The position numbers and the translations under genes are program-made. Positions 50,287-59,123 of a stretch of DNA of 64,000 nucleotides are shown here, piece after piece (within the stretch, counting starts at the first letter, position 1; each line of letters begins with the position of its first letter). Below the pieces are notes generated by a model that saw nothing but the letters and a program-made list of their open reading frames with translations, was not told the DNA's origin and did not search any database. This stretch comes from Jiella sonneratiae (GTDB lineage: Bacteria; Pseudomonadota; Alphaproteobacteria; Rhizobiales; Rhizobiaceae). The stretch covers positions 62,001 to 126,000 of the forward strand of contig NZ_JAFMPY010000013.1 in NCBI RefSeq assembly GCF_017353515.1. Direction: 5' to 3'.

Positions 50287-50583
50287 TTGGCTCCTGCGCC
50301 GCTCTATTCCCGGCAGGCCGAAGCCGACATCGCCCACGTCTTCCGCCAGAGCCTCCGCCTTTTTGGCGCGGCACAGGCGCGGCGCTATTCAGACGGCATC
50401 AGGAAAACATGCGATGATCTGGCGGCAGGCTTTCTCCGAGGGCAGCCGATCGACCAGATCCGGCCGGGGTACAAGCGCAAGCTCGTCAGATCCCATTACG
50501 TGATTTTCCGGTTCGATGCGGCGGGAAGGCTTCTCGTCGTCCGCATCCTCCATTCCCGGATGAAGCTTTCCGACCATCTATAG
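50287..50583 (+). CDS. ParE-like toxin
   Basis: A 98-residue RelE/ParE-fold toxin: QAEADIAHVFRQSLRLFG, then AQARRYSDGIRKTCDDLA, RPGYKRKLVRSHYVIFRFD, and RILHSRMKLSDHL at the end. ParE proteins poison DNA gyrase. The start is TTG at 50287, 7 bp after the antitoxin stop. Toxin and antitoxin form a complete pair, unlike the MazEF-type locus at 23.9-24.4 kb. Confidence 0.85.
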   Translation: MAPAPLYSRQAEADIAHVFRQSLRLFGAAQARRYSDGIRKTCDDLAAGFLRGQPIDQIRPGYKRKLVRSHYVIFRFDAAGRLLVVRILHSRMKLSDHL

Positions 50584-50586
50584 GCC

Positions 50587-51153
50587 ATGGCCGAACCGTC
50601 CTTTTCCCTCCGCACGCCGGACGACGACGACATCCCGCGCCGGATCTGCGACAGGTGCGGCTTCGTCGCCTATGAAAATCCGAAGATCGTCGTCGGCTCG
50701 GTGGTGCGGCACGAGAGGCGGATCCTGCTCTGCCGCCGGGCGATCGAGCCGCGCCGGGGCTTCTGGACGATCCCCGCCGGCTATCTCGAACTGGGCGAGA
50801 CGCCGGAGGAAGGCGCGCGGCGCGAGGCGCGGGAGGAGGCGGAGGCCGACCTTGTGATCGAGCGGCTGCTCGCCGTCTATGCGGTGCCACGGATCAGCCA
50901 GGTGCAGCTGATCTACCGGGCGACGCTGGGGCGGCCGCATTTTGCCGCCGGGCCGGAAAGCCTCGACGTGAAGCTGTTCACGCGCGATAAGATCCCCTTC
51001 GACGAGATCGCCTTTCCATCCGTCCACTGGGCGCTCGCCCATGACGAGGCGGCGGCGGCCGGGGCGCCGCCGGTACCCTTCGGCAATCCGGCCGGGCAGT
51101 CGGGCGACGTCATGCCGGCGCAAGGGCGCAGGCCTGCCGGCGGCGGCGGCTGA
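50587..51153 (+). CDS. Nudix hydrolase with zinc-ribbon-like N-terminus
   Basis: A 188-residue Nudix protein. The box reads GYLELGETPEEGARREAREE, followed by AEADL. An N-terminal CDRCGFVAYENPK motif resembles the zinc ribbon of NADH pyrophosphatases, with one visible CxxC pair. Substrate is not predicted. It begins 3 bp after the ParE stop, so it may be cotranscribed. The C-terminal 20 residues are low-complexity. Confidence 0.85.
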   Translation: MAEPSFSLRTPDDDDIPRRICDRCGFVAYENPKIVVGSVVRHERRILLCRRAIEPRRGFWTIPAGYLELGETPEEGARREAREEAEADLVIERLLAVYAVPRISQVQLIYRATLGRPHFAAGPESLDVKLFTRDKIPFDEIAFPSVHWALAHDEAAAAGAPPVPFGNPAGQSGDVMPAQGRRPAGGGG

Positions 51154-51167
51154 GGGCCGCGTTCACA

Positions 51168-51212
51168 GCATGATCGCGAAAACCGGGAACCGGCTTTCTG
51201 AAAGAATCATGC
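51168..51212. repeat. rhizobial-type intergenic palindrome
   Basis: Outer arms GCATGAT/ATCATGC (51168-51174, 51206-51212) enclose GAAAACCGG/CCGGCTTTC (51178-51186, 51190-51198). I recall very similar palindromes as abundant intergenic repeats in Hyphomicrobiales. It ends the host part, between the Nudix gene and the integrase, and may be close to the integration point. No tRNA gene is present here. Confidence 0.65.
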
Positions 51213-51490
51213 GCAGACAAGCAGAGACAGAGAGAGAGCGCGGGAGTTGGAGTTCGAGTTCCCCCCTCTTTCGTGGACATTTATCGGGTCACAAGATTGT
51301 CGCCGTCGAAGGCAGGCCTTTTGGAGTTGACGGCAAAAAATAGAGCGACCAAAAATCTAGCCTCAGACTATTGATTTTATTGAAACTATGGCGGTGAGAG
51401 AGGGACTGTCTGCCGTTTTGCAATATCGCCTTGTTTCCGTTATATCACAGTCGCTTCAGAGATGAATTTTGGTCGGAGCGATTGGTCGGA

Positions 51491-52864
51491 ATGGCGGTTT
51501 CAAGCAGCGAACGGTACCTCAAACGACGCGGCAACAGATACCAGTTCCGCCGTGAAATACCCGCCGCGCTTCGGCATCATTTCGACGGGAAGACGGCGAT
51601 CATCCGACCCCTGGAGACGTCCGACACCAAGATCGCGAAGCGGCGCCGCGACGAGATCGCAAGGGAGACCGACCGGCTCTTCGACGAAGCCCGCAGCGGG
51701 AAATTCTCGAAGCCTGTCGCGCGAATCGAAGAGATTGCCGATCAATGGCGGGCGGAAATCGAAGCGCATGATGCGGACCCTCTCGCATGGTCCGCAAAGG
51801 CAGGGCGAAGGGTCGAACGCGAAGAGGACGCACTCAGTCCTCACGAGGTTCTGGATGACGAGGTCGAGGGCATTGCGCGATTGCACGGCGAGGATGCGAA
51901 GGCCCGCTTCTTGGATCGTCTGCACAACCGCACCACCGTAGAGGAGCACGTGGAGACCCATCTCGGCGAACTCGACTTGAAGCCCAAGACCCTCCAAGGC
52001 CGCCGCGCAGACATCGGCTTGTTCGCCGCGTGGGCCTCCAAGCGCCGTCTGACGGTCCGCAAGGTCGGGCGGCGAGAGGCTGCGGATTTCTTCGCGGAAG
52101 TCCTCCTCCCGATGAACCGGAAAACCGCCGAGACGAAGTTCTCGAACATCAGGGTCTATTGGCGATGGCTGATCGAGCGCGGCTTCTATCTCGAAGACAG
52201 CCCTTGGGATCGTCTCCGGTTTCCAAATCAGAAGAAGGCCCGCGCGGGGCAAGCCAAGGAAGCGGAACGGCCATTCAGCGACGACGAAATGCGGCGGCTG
52301 TTCGCAGGAATCTCCGAAGCCGGCGGCAAGGATCGGGAGCGTCTCAACGATGCCATGCGGGTTGGCGCTCTGTCTGGGATGCGGATCGAAGAAATTTGCC
52401 GACTCACTGTGAGCGACTGCCAAGACGGGCTCTTCAGAATTCGCGAGGGCAAGACCGACGCTGCCGCCCGCACCCTCCCCATTCACTCAGGTCTTGCTTC
52501 GCTCGTCGCGAGGCGCTGCAAGGGCAAGGCGGCCGATGAGCGTCTATTCTCTGACGTCCGGGGGAAGGGCGCGTCCCTCTCCGATCCTCTCAGCAAACAG
52601 TTCGGCCGATTCATTCGGGCAATTGGCGTTGCCGATCTGCGGGAGGGACATCGCCGGTCCAAGGTCAACTTCCATTCGTTCCGAAGGCGCTTCGTCGAGG
52701 ATGCCATCCGGGCCGGAGTGCCTCATCACGTCGTCTCTTGGGTCGTGGGGCACGCCGAGGGCCGCGATGGGATCACACTCGGCGTCTATAACCGGGGAGG
52801 GCCATCGGAGGCGCAAATGCGGTCTTGTGTCGAGGCCGTGCGGTTGCCGGAGGGGGTCGCTTAG
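51491..52864 (+). CDS. tyrosine recombinase/phage integrase
   Basis: A 457-residue integrase. The N-terminal part (MAVSSSERYLKRRGNRYQFR) is typical for phage integrases of rhizobia. The catalytic domain has Arg in SGMRIEEICRL, HxxR in HSFRRRF, His in GHAEGRDG and the tyrosine in LGVYNRGG. An alternative start TTG at 51431 adds 20 residues. It would integrate and excise the element. Confidence 0.9.
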   Translation: MAVSSSERYLKRRGNRYQFRREIPAALRHHFDGKTAIIRPLETSDTKIAKRRRDEIARETDRLFDEARSGKFSKPVARIEEIADQWRAEIEAHDADPLAWSAKAGRRVEREEDALSPHEVLDDEVEGIARLHGEDAKARFLDRLHNRTTVEEHVETHLGELDLKPKTLQGRRADIGLFAAWASKRRLTVRKVGRREAADFFAEVLLPMNRKTAETKFSNIRVYWRWLIERGFYLEDSPWDRLRFPNQKKARAGQAKEAERPFSDDEMRRLFAGISEAGGKDRERLNDAMRVGALSGMRIEEICRLTVSDCQDGLFRIREGKTDAAARTLPIHSGLASLVARRCKGKAADERLFSDVRGKGASLSDPLSKQFGRFIRAIGVADLREGHRRSKVNFHSFRRRFVEDAIRAGVPHHVVSWVVGHAEGRDGITLGVYNRGGPSEAQMRSCVEAVRLPEGVA

Positions 52865-52894
52865 GGCCCACTCCTCGCGCTCGTCAGCGGCCCA

Positions 52895-55786
52895 TCAGTC
52901 TCCCTTCTGCGCCGCCGCTCGCTCCTGATTGAGGGCGAAGAGGCGGGCGAGGATTTCGTCGTCGGAGAGATCAGCGGGCCACCCGTAGGCAGCAGCAACG
53001 GCGGCGTCGAGCGCCTTGTGGACATTGTCGAGCCATGCCGGCCGGTCGTTATAGAGATTGGTCAGCGTCCGCTTCTTGAGGATCGCGGCGGCCTTGTCAT
53101 CGACCGGAAGGACGCGGTCGGGGAAGCCAGGGACCACTTCAGGCTCTCGGCGAACGAGATCGGGCGGATTGAGCCAGTTCTCGCGAAGCTCATTCAGCCG
53201 GGCGGCGGCGGCCGCGATGGCGATAGCGTGAGGGTTGTCGGCGTAGGCGGCAGTGGGGACGTCAGGGGTGAGGCTTTCCGGGAAGGGGAAGGTCTCGAAC
53301 GTCGTCGTCGGAGTATAGCGGGGGCGGTCTTCGAGAGATGTCCCCATGCGCAAAGACCAAATCTCATGGAACCAAGAATGCAGAATCCCGAATGTCGTAT
53401 CGTCGTCCCTCAAAACAACCATCAACTGCGAATCCGCTAGAACTGGTTTTGGGACAAAGACAAAAAGACGGTGCTTTGCTAGTGCAGGCGTAGCAATCGA
53501 TCGCGTCAGGAAGGGCAAGGTATTCCGCATCGCAGGGCGGGGGCCGCCATGAAGCCACCAGTTTTCCACCAAGACTGGATTACGGTTTGTCAACCGGTCA
53601 GGTTTCACGCGATCGACGACGAGAGCGAAGGGCCTCTCGAAGACTGCGGCGTCCGCCTCCTTCATTTCCATTCCAAAATCGATGATCCAACGATCACCCG
53701 GTCGCCTGACGATGTCCGCACCGTTCCACAACGGGGCGAGGACATCGCTGTTCGGCCGCCCATTCGGGTTCACCGGGCTCTGAAGTAGATGCCGGGCCTC
53801 TTCACCATCGATGTCAAAACTGCCAATCTTCTTCGACCCATGGACGCAAACTCCCCGATTGCTCGAAAGTTTGAGCGCCTTTGTAAGATCGATCCCGTCG
53901 CCGGTCAGGTCCGCGTTGATCACTGCAACTGCACGCCCATTTAACAACAGAATGGGCGCGTTGCCGCGAGCGAAGCACAGCAGCGATACGCGAACGGCAG
54001 CCCCGTCGACCATCCATTCCTCGTCGGACCACGCCGTTGCAAGTGGGCATATGGACATGGCTTTCTCGATGGACTTCCGGTTCGATCCGCCCCTGATGCT
54101 ATTCGTGGCAACAAAGCCGAAGCGGTCCGTCCGGTGGGCTCCAAGCGCAGCGCTCGCCTTCTCGAACCAATAGCAGACAAGGTCTGAGCTACGTGGCAGG
54201 CGTCCAGCAAAGACAGTCCTGATCGCCTCGGATTCGTCCTCGCCAAGCCGTCCGACCATCAACCGATCCCCTAGGAATGGCGGATTGCCAACGATGGCGT
54301 CGGCCTTCGGCCATTCCGCTTCGCTGCCATCGGGACCGATTAGCGCGTCTCGGCACTCGATTGTCTCAAGGGGCTTTAGAACTGGCTCCATTGACGCTGC
54401 AAAACCGTTCTTCAACATCCACTGAATTTCGCCGACCCAGACAGACACCCGGGCAAGCTCGGCGGCGTAAGGGTTGATCTCGATACCTTTGACGACCTCG
54501 GGCCCAATCGAGGGGAACCGTCTCGGCAATCCCAGCGCCTCGGCTTCCACCTGCGCCCGGTGCTCCAAGTCTTTCAGGGCTCGCAAAGCGAGATAGAGGA
54601 AATTGCCGGAGCCGCAGGCGGGATCAAGGACGCGGTAATCGGCGAGCCGCTGGAGGTATCGATCGAGGACCGCTTGAGCCTCGTTGCGGGCAGTCGTGGC
54701 GCGACCTCGCCGGGAGGAACTCGCCCGCCCGCCGGCCGCCTTCGCGTTCATCTCGGCTTCCTCGGCTTTGAGGAGAAGCCCGACGATCTCGCCCTTTGCC
54801 GCTTCCCATTCCTCCGTCAGCGGCTCCACGATGACCGGATTGATGATCATCATGATCTTGTCGCGGTCGGTATAGTGCGCCCCGAGTTGGCTGCGCTTGT
54901 CCGGGTCGAGACCACGTTCGAAGAGGGTGCCGAGGATCGAGGGATCGATGTCGCCCCAATACTGGACGGCGGCGCGGTGAATGATCTTCAGCTCGTCCTT
55001 CGTCAGCGCAAAGACCAGATCGTCGTTGAACAGCCCGCCATTGAACCAGGCGACCTTCTCGAAGCCCACCCGGCCGCCGTCCTTCATCGCGAGGAAAAGG
55101 GTCCGGGCGAAGGCCTCGAACTCGGCGGGGTCGTCGAGGGCGCGTTCGATCATCTTCGTGAACATGCGCTCGGGGAGGAGCTTCACGTCCTCGGCGAACA
55201 TGCAGAAGACGAGGCGGTTGATGAAATGCGCCACCTCTTCGGGCTTGTGGCCGCGCGAGCGCAGCGACTTCGCCAGCTCGGCAAACTCTCCCGCGACCTC
55301 TTCCGTCAGCTCCTGCCGGGTCTTCTTGGGGCGGAGGAGGTCGGGCTCACTGAAGGCCCATTTCAGCCACTGGCGTTTCTCGGCGTCCTCCAGATCGACG
55401 ATCGGAATGACGTACTTCTTGGAGACCGAGTTGGTCCAATTGGTGTGAATACGGATCGTCGTGCCGATGTCGGAAACGATGAGCAGCGGCGGATTGTCGA
55501 GGGCGACGGCGTAGCGCTGGAGCTGCGCGAAGGCGGCGTCGAGGTTTGAATGGGTGCCCTTGTATTCCCAGCCGAAATGATCGCGCTTGAAGACATCGGC
55601 GAAGCCCCGGCCGCCGGTGGTCGTCGTGGCACCGACCTCAAAGCCGTAGCTCTCGCCGGAGGGATCGACCTCGGCGGGCGTCGGCTCATTTAGGATGCGG
55701 CAGAGATCGAGGAAATGCTCTTGCGCCGCCGACCGCTCCTTCAGCTTGGAGTTGGACCACTTCTTGATGAACTCGTGCGGCGTCAT
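52895..55786 (-). CDS. MmeI-like type IIL restriction-modification enzyme
   Basis: A 963-residue protein combining nuclease and methyltransferase in one chain. The N-terminus holds GFADVF and GWEYKG, giving Asp64, Glu74 and Lys76 with the same D-x9-E-x-K spacing I recall for MmeI, followed by AQLQRY. The N6-adenine methyltransferase domain has motif I LDPACGSGNFLYLAL at about 387-401 and motif IV NPPF at 501-504. A target-recognition and helical C-terminal part follow (PRYTPTTTFETFPFP near residue 825). Such enzymes cut and methylate at asymmetric sites and protect their carrier from other phages. No separate restriction subunit is needed. Confidence 0.85.
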   Translation of the reverse strand: MTPHEFIKKWSNSKLKERSAAQEHFLDLCRILNEPTPAEVDPSGESYGFEVGATTTTGGRGFADVFKRDHFGWEYKGTHSNLDAAFAQLQRYAVALDNPPLLIVSDIGTTIRIHTNWTNSVSKKYVIPIVDLEDAEKRQWLKWAFSEPDLLRPKKTRQELTEEVAGEFAELAKSLRSRGHKPEEVAHFINRLVFCMFAEDVKLLPERMFTKMIERALDDPAEFEAFARTLFLAMKDGGRVGFEKVAWFNGGLFNDDLVFALTKDELKIIHRAAVQYWGDIDPSILGTLFERGLDPDKRSQLGAHYTDRDKIMMIINPVIVEPLTEEWEAAKGEIVGLLLKAEEAEMNAKAAGGRASSSRRGRATTARNEAQAVLDRYLQRLADYRVLDPACGSGNFLYLALRALKDLEHRAQVEAEALGLPRRFPSIGPEVVKGIEINPYAAELARVSVWVGEIQWMLKNGFAASMEPVLKPLETIECRDALIGPDGSEAEWPKADAIVGNPPFLGDRLMVGRLGEDESEAIRTVFAGRLPRSSDLVCYWFEKASAALGAHRTDRFGFVATNSIRGGSNRKSIEKAMSICPLATAWSDEEWMVDGAAVRVSLLCFARGNAPILLLNGRAVAVINADLTGDGIDLTKALKLSSNRGVCVHGSKKIGSFDIDGEEARHLLQSPVNPNGRPNSDVLAPLWNGADIVRRPGDRWIIDFGMEMKEADAAVFERPFALVVDRVKPDRLTNRNPVLVENWWLHGGPRPAMRNTLPFLTRSIATPALAKHRLFVFVPKPVLADSQLMVVLRDDDTTFGILHSWFHEIWSLRMGTSLEDRPRYTPTTTFETFPFPESLTPDVPTAAYADNPHAIAIAAAAARLNELRENWLNPPDLVRREPEVVPGFPDRVLPVDDKAAAILKKRTLTNLYNDRPAWLDNVHKALDAAVAAAYGWPADLSDDEILARLFALNQERAAAQKGD

Positions 55787-55961
55787 AGGCGGAAGCGCTT
55801 CTCTGACTGATACTCGCGACTATGGACGCAGAAAGGAAAGCGATTCGGCAAGGGCTCGTTCGCGTCTTCGTTGAGAAGGGGCGTTCTCTGCGCCTTCGTC
55901 TTTCCGACTTATGGCCCTGCGAGTTTTCACGCTTCAAGGGGCCACGGCAGGGGGTCCCGAA

Positions 55962-56906
55962 GTGAGCCAACTTCCGACCACGAACGCCAAACGGATCGAG
56001 GCGCTCCGCAAGCTGCTAGTTGCGGGCATCCCCTGCGAGTCATCGCAAGAGCGGGAGGCACGAGCGGAGCTTGAAAGTCTGCCGTTCCCGACCCTGCTCT
56101 GCGTCTATATGAATTGGGCAGATCGATATATCGCGCCGCGACCTCGCCGCGTCCTGTTCTGGCGGGGGTTCTGGCGACGCCCGGCGACGTCGGAGCAATT
56201 GGCGAAGATCAGCCCCCTCGTCGATGCCTTCGAACGCGGTGACGACCTGGAGACCTATTTGTCGACGCGGATCAAGCTCGGGTTCGTCGTAAGGCCCGAT
56301 GGAAAAAGGGGCATCGCGTGGGCCGACGGGAAGCATGGGGACAAGGACATGGCGCTCAATGCCTATGACCTCCACCATCTCCACCTGGAGCAAGCCGACG
56401 CCAAGGGGAGAAGGCGCGGAGGCTCGCGAGAATGGCTCGCCGTTCATGTGCGCCGCCACGAGGTGACGTTCGTCGCCCTTCTCGACCACAACAGCCCGAA
56501 CGACGGGATGCTTCATGAGGTGGCGACGGAATTTCGCTATGATCAGGGCCTCGTCATCAATGGCGTGGAACCGCCCCGCGAGCCGCAGGGCAGCCGGAAG
56601 CAGGTTCAGTGGCTTAGGCACGGTCTGACGGCAAACGGTGTTCACCAGGGCCGGGTAGTGTCGACGTCGCTAATCTCGCTCGCAGGCACGTCAGTATGGC
56701 ACACGCGACATGCGGACCGGGCCTCTATCCTGATGGAACAGATCGGGGAGCAGCTCGACAGTCCAAAAGGCATTTCTGAACTCTCACAACGAATGGGTGT
56801 TCGTCTCGGGCAAGGCCCCTTCTCGTGGTTCGTCAATCACTGCGATTTCGGCTTCACCGACCACGCCGAACAGCGCTCATATCTCATTGCGCCATGGTGG
56901 AAGTGA
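55962..56906 (+). CDS. uncharacterised protein with HHLHL motif, divergent from the R-M gene
   Basis: A 314-residue protein I cannot name. After a helical N-terminal part it has a segment DMALNAYDLHHLHLEQA, then EWLAVHVRRHEVTFVALLDHN and SPNDGMLHEVATEF. The cluster HHLHL, VRRHE and LLDHN is the most conserved-looking part and could bind metal, as in some nucleases; that is a guess. It starts 175 bp from the divergent MmeI-like gene and may share a promoter region with it. GTG at 55962 with GCAGGGGG upstream is preferred to ATG at 55911. Confidence 0.6.
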   Translation: MSQLPTTNAKRIEALRKLLVAGIPCESSQEREARAELESLPFPTLLCVYMNWADRYIAPRPRRVLFWRGFWRRPATSEQLAKISPLVDAFERGDDLETYLSTRIKLGFVVRPDGKRGIAWADGKHGDKDMALNAYDLHHLHLEQADAKGRRRGGSREWLAVHVRRHEVTFVALLDHNSPNDGMLHEVATEFRYDQGLVINGVEPPREPQGSRKQVQWLRHGLTANGVHQGRVVSTSLISLAGTSVWHTRHADRASILMEQIGEQLDSPKGISELSQRMGVRLGQGPFSWFVNHCDFGFTDHAEQRSYLIAPWWK

Positions 56907-57437
56907 TGCGGCTTCCTCCTCGACGGCCACGCGGAAGGACCCTATCGCCTCGGCCATGTTCTCCATGAGCTTCCCGAAAGCTTCCGGTAGGGGCATCTCT
57001 TCGCGGGTGTCGGCGTGGGCCGTCTGGCGGGCCTCTTCGTTGAGGAGATAGCCACCAGTCTTGCGGGTCGCCGGCAGGACCTCCTTCGTCACCCAATCTT
57101 AGAAGGGCTTCGCGAGTGCCTTGTCGGAGCGCATGATGAGCTTGTAGAGGCCGCTCTCGGAGATGAGCTTGATGCCGTGCGAACGGCTGGCGGTGCTCTG
57201 CAAGCCAATCCGCTTGGCCTCTCGGTAGCTCATATTCATGGACTCCTCGCTGTCGAGCTTCGTGGTCGCAGCGTTGACGTTGGTCGAACCGTTGGAACGG
57301 ACGTAGACGCCAAGAGCCCGGCAGTTGTCCGCCGCGACGAACCACGGCTCGCCGCTGATCTCGACGACGCGGATGGTGTGGCCGTCGAACTCGAAGTTGG
57401 ACAGGGCCGTGGCGTTGATGGGAGCGTTCTTCGTCAT
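56877..57437 (-). pseudogene. Bro-N phage antirepressor gene with in-frame stop
   Basis: The frame starts MTKNAPINATALSNFEFDG and has the Bro-N domain (VVEISGEPWFVAADNCRALGV, GIKLISESGLYKLIMRS). It reads ALAKPF, then TAA at 57099-57101, and continues in the same frame as DWVTKEVLPATRKTGGYLLN to 56877. The normal family sequence has Gln (CAA or CAG) at the stop position, so one base change explains the break. Together the two parts make 186 residues. Bro-N proteins counter the phage repressor. The N-terminal piece of 112 residues may still be made; the rest would need read-through or an internal start at 57092. Confidence 0.78.
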
Positions 57438-57460
57438 TCTGCAATCCTTTCAAGCGGGCA

Positions 57461-57486
57461 TGAAAAAGGCCCTTCGAGAGGGCCTT
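57461..57486 (-). terminator. terminator-like hairpin upstream of the antirepressor gene
   Basis: The leftward strand reads AAGGCCCT-CTCGA-AGGGCCTTTTT: an 8-bp stem with a 5-base loop followed by T's and then CATGCC. It ends transcription arriving from the right before the antirepressor gene. The T tail and CATGCC match two other terminators in the element (59655-59685, 62311-62341). Confidence 0.6.
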
Positions 57487-57736
57487 GAGGGTTGTCGGTT
57501 GCGGGTGTGGAGGGGTTGTGGCGGGAGGCGGTGGGGGACGCCTGCGGGGCGGCTTGATCGCCAAGACATTCCAAAAATCAGCAAAAAATGTGAGAGGCAG
57601 CCCCTCGACAACGGGAAGGCCAGAAATCCCCCCGTGGGGGTGCCGCTGGGCAGCGAATAACAACACGCCTGCTCATGAACTACCAGCGCACCGAGCCCAT
57701 CCGGCTGAAACTCCAGCCACTCATTTGGATCGCAAT

Positions 57737-58078
57737 ATGTTTCGACGTGCTTCATCCATAGCTCTTGCAGCCTCGCTTTTTTCAGGCTGCACTGGCGGCA
57801 ATTCAGGACATAGCGGCCACCCCGGCCATTTAGATAAGGATCGAGCATGGCTGACGTATGCCGTCTGCCTCGACCGCAACACCAAAGCACTTGACGATGG
57901 GCGGACCGACGCGGCTGTGATCGGTTCGATCGTTGCTAGGGAATGCATTGACAAGCTTGTCTCGGTCGCTGGCCGCAAACCAGCGAACGACTTTCAGCGT
58001 CGAGCAATCGTCGAGAAAGCTACGGCCGACGCCGCCTACTTCGTGCTTAGCCTCAGGGCTCGATTGTCGAATTCCTAA
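57737..58078 (+). CDS. small putative lipoprotein
   Basis: A 113-residue protein with a lipoprotein signal (MFRRASSIALAASLFSGC, lipobox LFSGC) and a short Gly/His-rich linker (TGGNSGHSGHPGH), then a helical, charged domain. Phage-borne lipoproteins often alter the cell envelope or block superinfection; whether this one does is unknown. No clear ribosome site was found. Confidence 0.55.
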   Translation: MFRRASSIALAASLFSGCTGGNSGHSGHPGHLDKDRAWLTYAVCLDRNTKALDDGRTDAAVIGSIVARECIDKLVSVAGRKPANDFQRRAIVEKATADAAYFVLSLRARLSNS

Positions 58079-58208
58079 TTGTGTCTCAGAAGGTAAACCC
58101 GAGCGGGACGCCGTGGCGAGACGTACTTTATGTCTTTTTTGGATTGTCTTTCGGATTTCGAGGCATTATCGTCAATGGCTCTAGACCCAAACGAGACAGG
58201 AAAGAGCC

Positions 58209-58784
58209 GTGACCAAGATTGGCTATGCGCGTGTCAGCACGTCCGACCAGGACTGTCGACTTCAGGAGGAAGCTCTCCGGCAAGCGGGGTGTGATGTCAT
58301 CCGTAGCGAGAAAAGGAGCGGGACAAGCACCAAGGGGCGCGAGGAGCTAGACACAGTGCTGTCTTTCCTGCGGCCGGGCGACATCCTCGTGGTCACCAAG
58401 ATCGACCGCCTCGCACGGTCCCTTGCGGACCTTCTGAAAATCGTCGAAGGGCTCCAGGCCACGGGCGCCGCACTCCAGGCGATCGACCAGCCCGTGGATA
58501 CCTCCAGCGCGGCCGGCAAGGCGTTCCTTCAGATGCTCGGTGTCTTCGCTGAATTTGAGACCAACTTGCGCCGAGAGCGGCAGATGGAAGGAATTTCGGC
58601 TGCCAAGGCACGGGGGGTCTATCGCGGTCGACCGCCGAAGATCGATGCTGAGGAGATCAGGCGGCTTAAGGACGAAGGCGTAGGCGCGTCCGACATCGCC
58701 AAGCGGCTCAAGATTGCCCGAGCGAGCGTCTATCGGGTGCTCGGGGATGCGCCGGCCACCACCAAGGCCGGGGAGACCGCGTAA
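58209..58784 (+). CDS. serine recombinase (resolvase/invertase family)
   Basis: A 191-residue small serine recombinase. IGYARVSTSDQDCRLQEEAL carries the catalytic serine, then GREELDTVLSFLRPGDILVV, KIDRLARSLADLL and GRPPKIDAEEIRRL with a C-terminal HTH (DIAKRLKIARASVYRVLG). The start is GTG at 58209 with AGGAAAGAG before it. It could resolve dimers of, or invert a segment in, the element. Its TAA overlaps the next ATG. Confidence 0.88.
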   Translation: MTKIGYARVSTSDQDCRLQEEALRQAGCDVIRSEKRSGTSTKGREELDTVLSFLRPGDILVVTKIDRLARSLADLLKIVEGLQATGAALQAIDQPVDTSSAAGKAFLQMLGVFAEFETNLRRERQMEGISAAKARGVYRGRPPKIDAEEIRRLKDEGVGASDIAKRLKIARASVYRVLGDAPATTKAGETA

Positions 58785-58879
58785 TGCCCGCTCCTGAGGC
58801 CTGGTTCTTCGTTCTCATGTGCGCCGTCTTCTCCGGTCCCGGCGTGGTCTATCTCTGGACCGCATGGTTTCGCCGCTAA
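58784..58879 (+). CDS. 31-residue putative membrane peptide
   Basis: The peptide MPAPEAWFFVLMCAVFSGPG continues VVYLWTAWFRR: one hydrophobic span with a basic C-terminus. Its ATG overlaps the recombinase stop as TAATG, so translation can be coupled. Such tiny span-only proteins are common in phages. It has no known family. Confidence 0.5.
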   Translation: MPAPEAWFFVLMCAVFSGPGVVYLWTAWFRR

Positions 58880-59010
58880 GGCAGGCGGATCGGAGGGGAT
58901 CAAGGAGGCCCCCGCGCCGGGGTCTCCCGGCAGAGGAACGCGCCACTCGCGCAGTCGACTGCCTCATGCCCTATCGCACAAGGAATTGCGCGAGCACGAT
59001 AGGTGCAAGC

Positions 59011-59026
59011 GTTCCCTCAAGGGAAC
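59011..59026. promoter_or_regulatory. phage-style palindrome and direct repeats upstream of the 115-residue gene
   Basis: A perfect palindrome GTTCCCTCAAGGGAAC is followed by the direct repeat TTTCATTGA (59037-59045 and 59048-59056), whose second copy runs into TTGACA (59053-59058), a -35 match. No good -10 was found. This looks like an operator-promoter region for the gene at 59124. A 52-residue frame (58966-59124) also crosses it and overlaps the next ATG as TAATG, so coding cannot be excluded. Confidence 0.35.
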
Positions 59027-59123
59027 AAGTATATGATTTCATTGATATTTCATTGACAGGTGGAATCCCGTCTGCTCTCCTTGGCGCCGTCGATGCAACC
59101 CAAGAGAGGAAGACGACGACTTA

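Noticed and set aside
57450-57890. 146-codon frame on the minus strand over the lipoprotein gene
   Set aside because: Composition is not protein-like, and the plus-strand frame has a clear lipoprotein signal.
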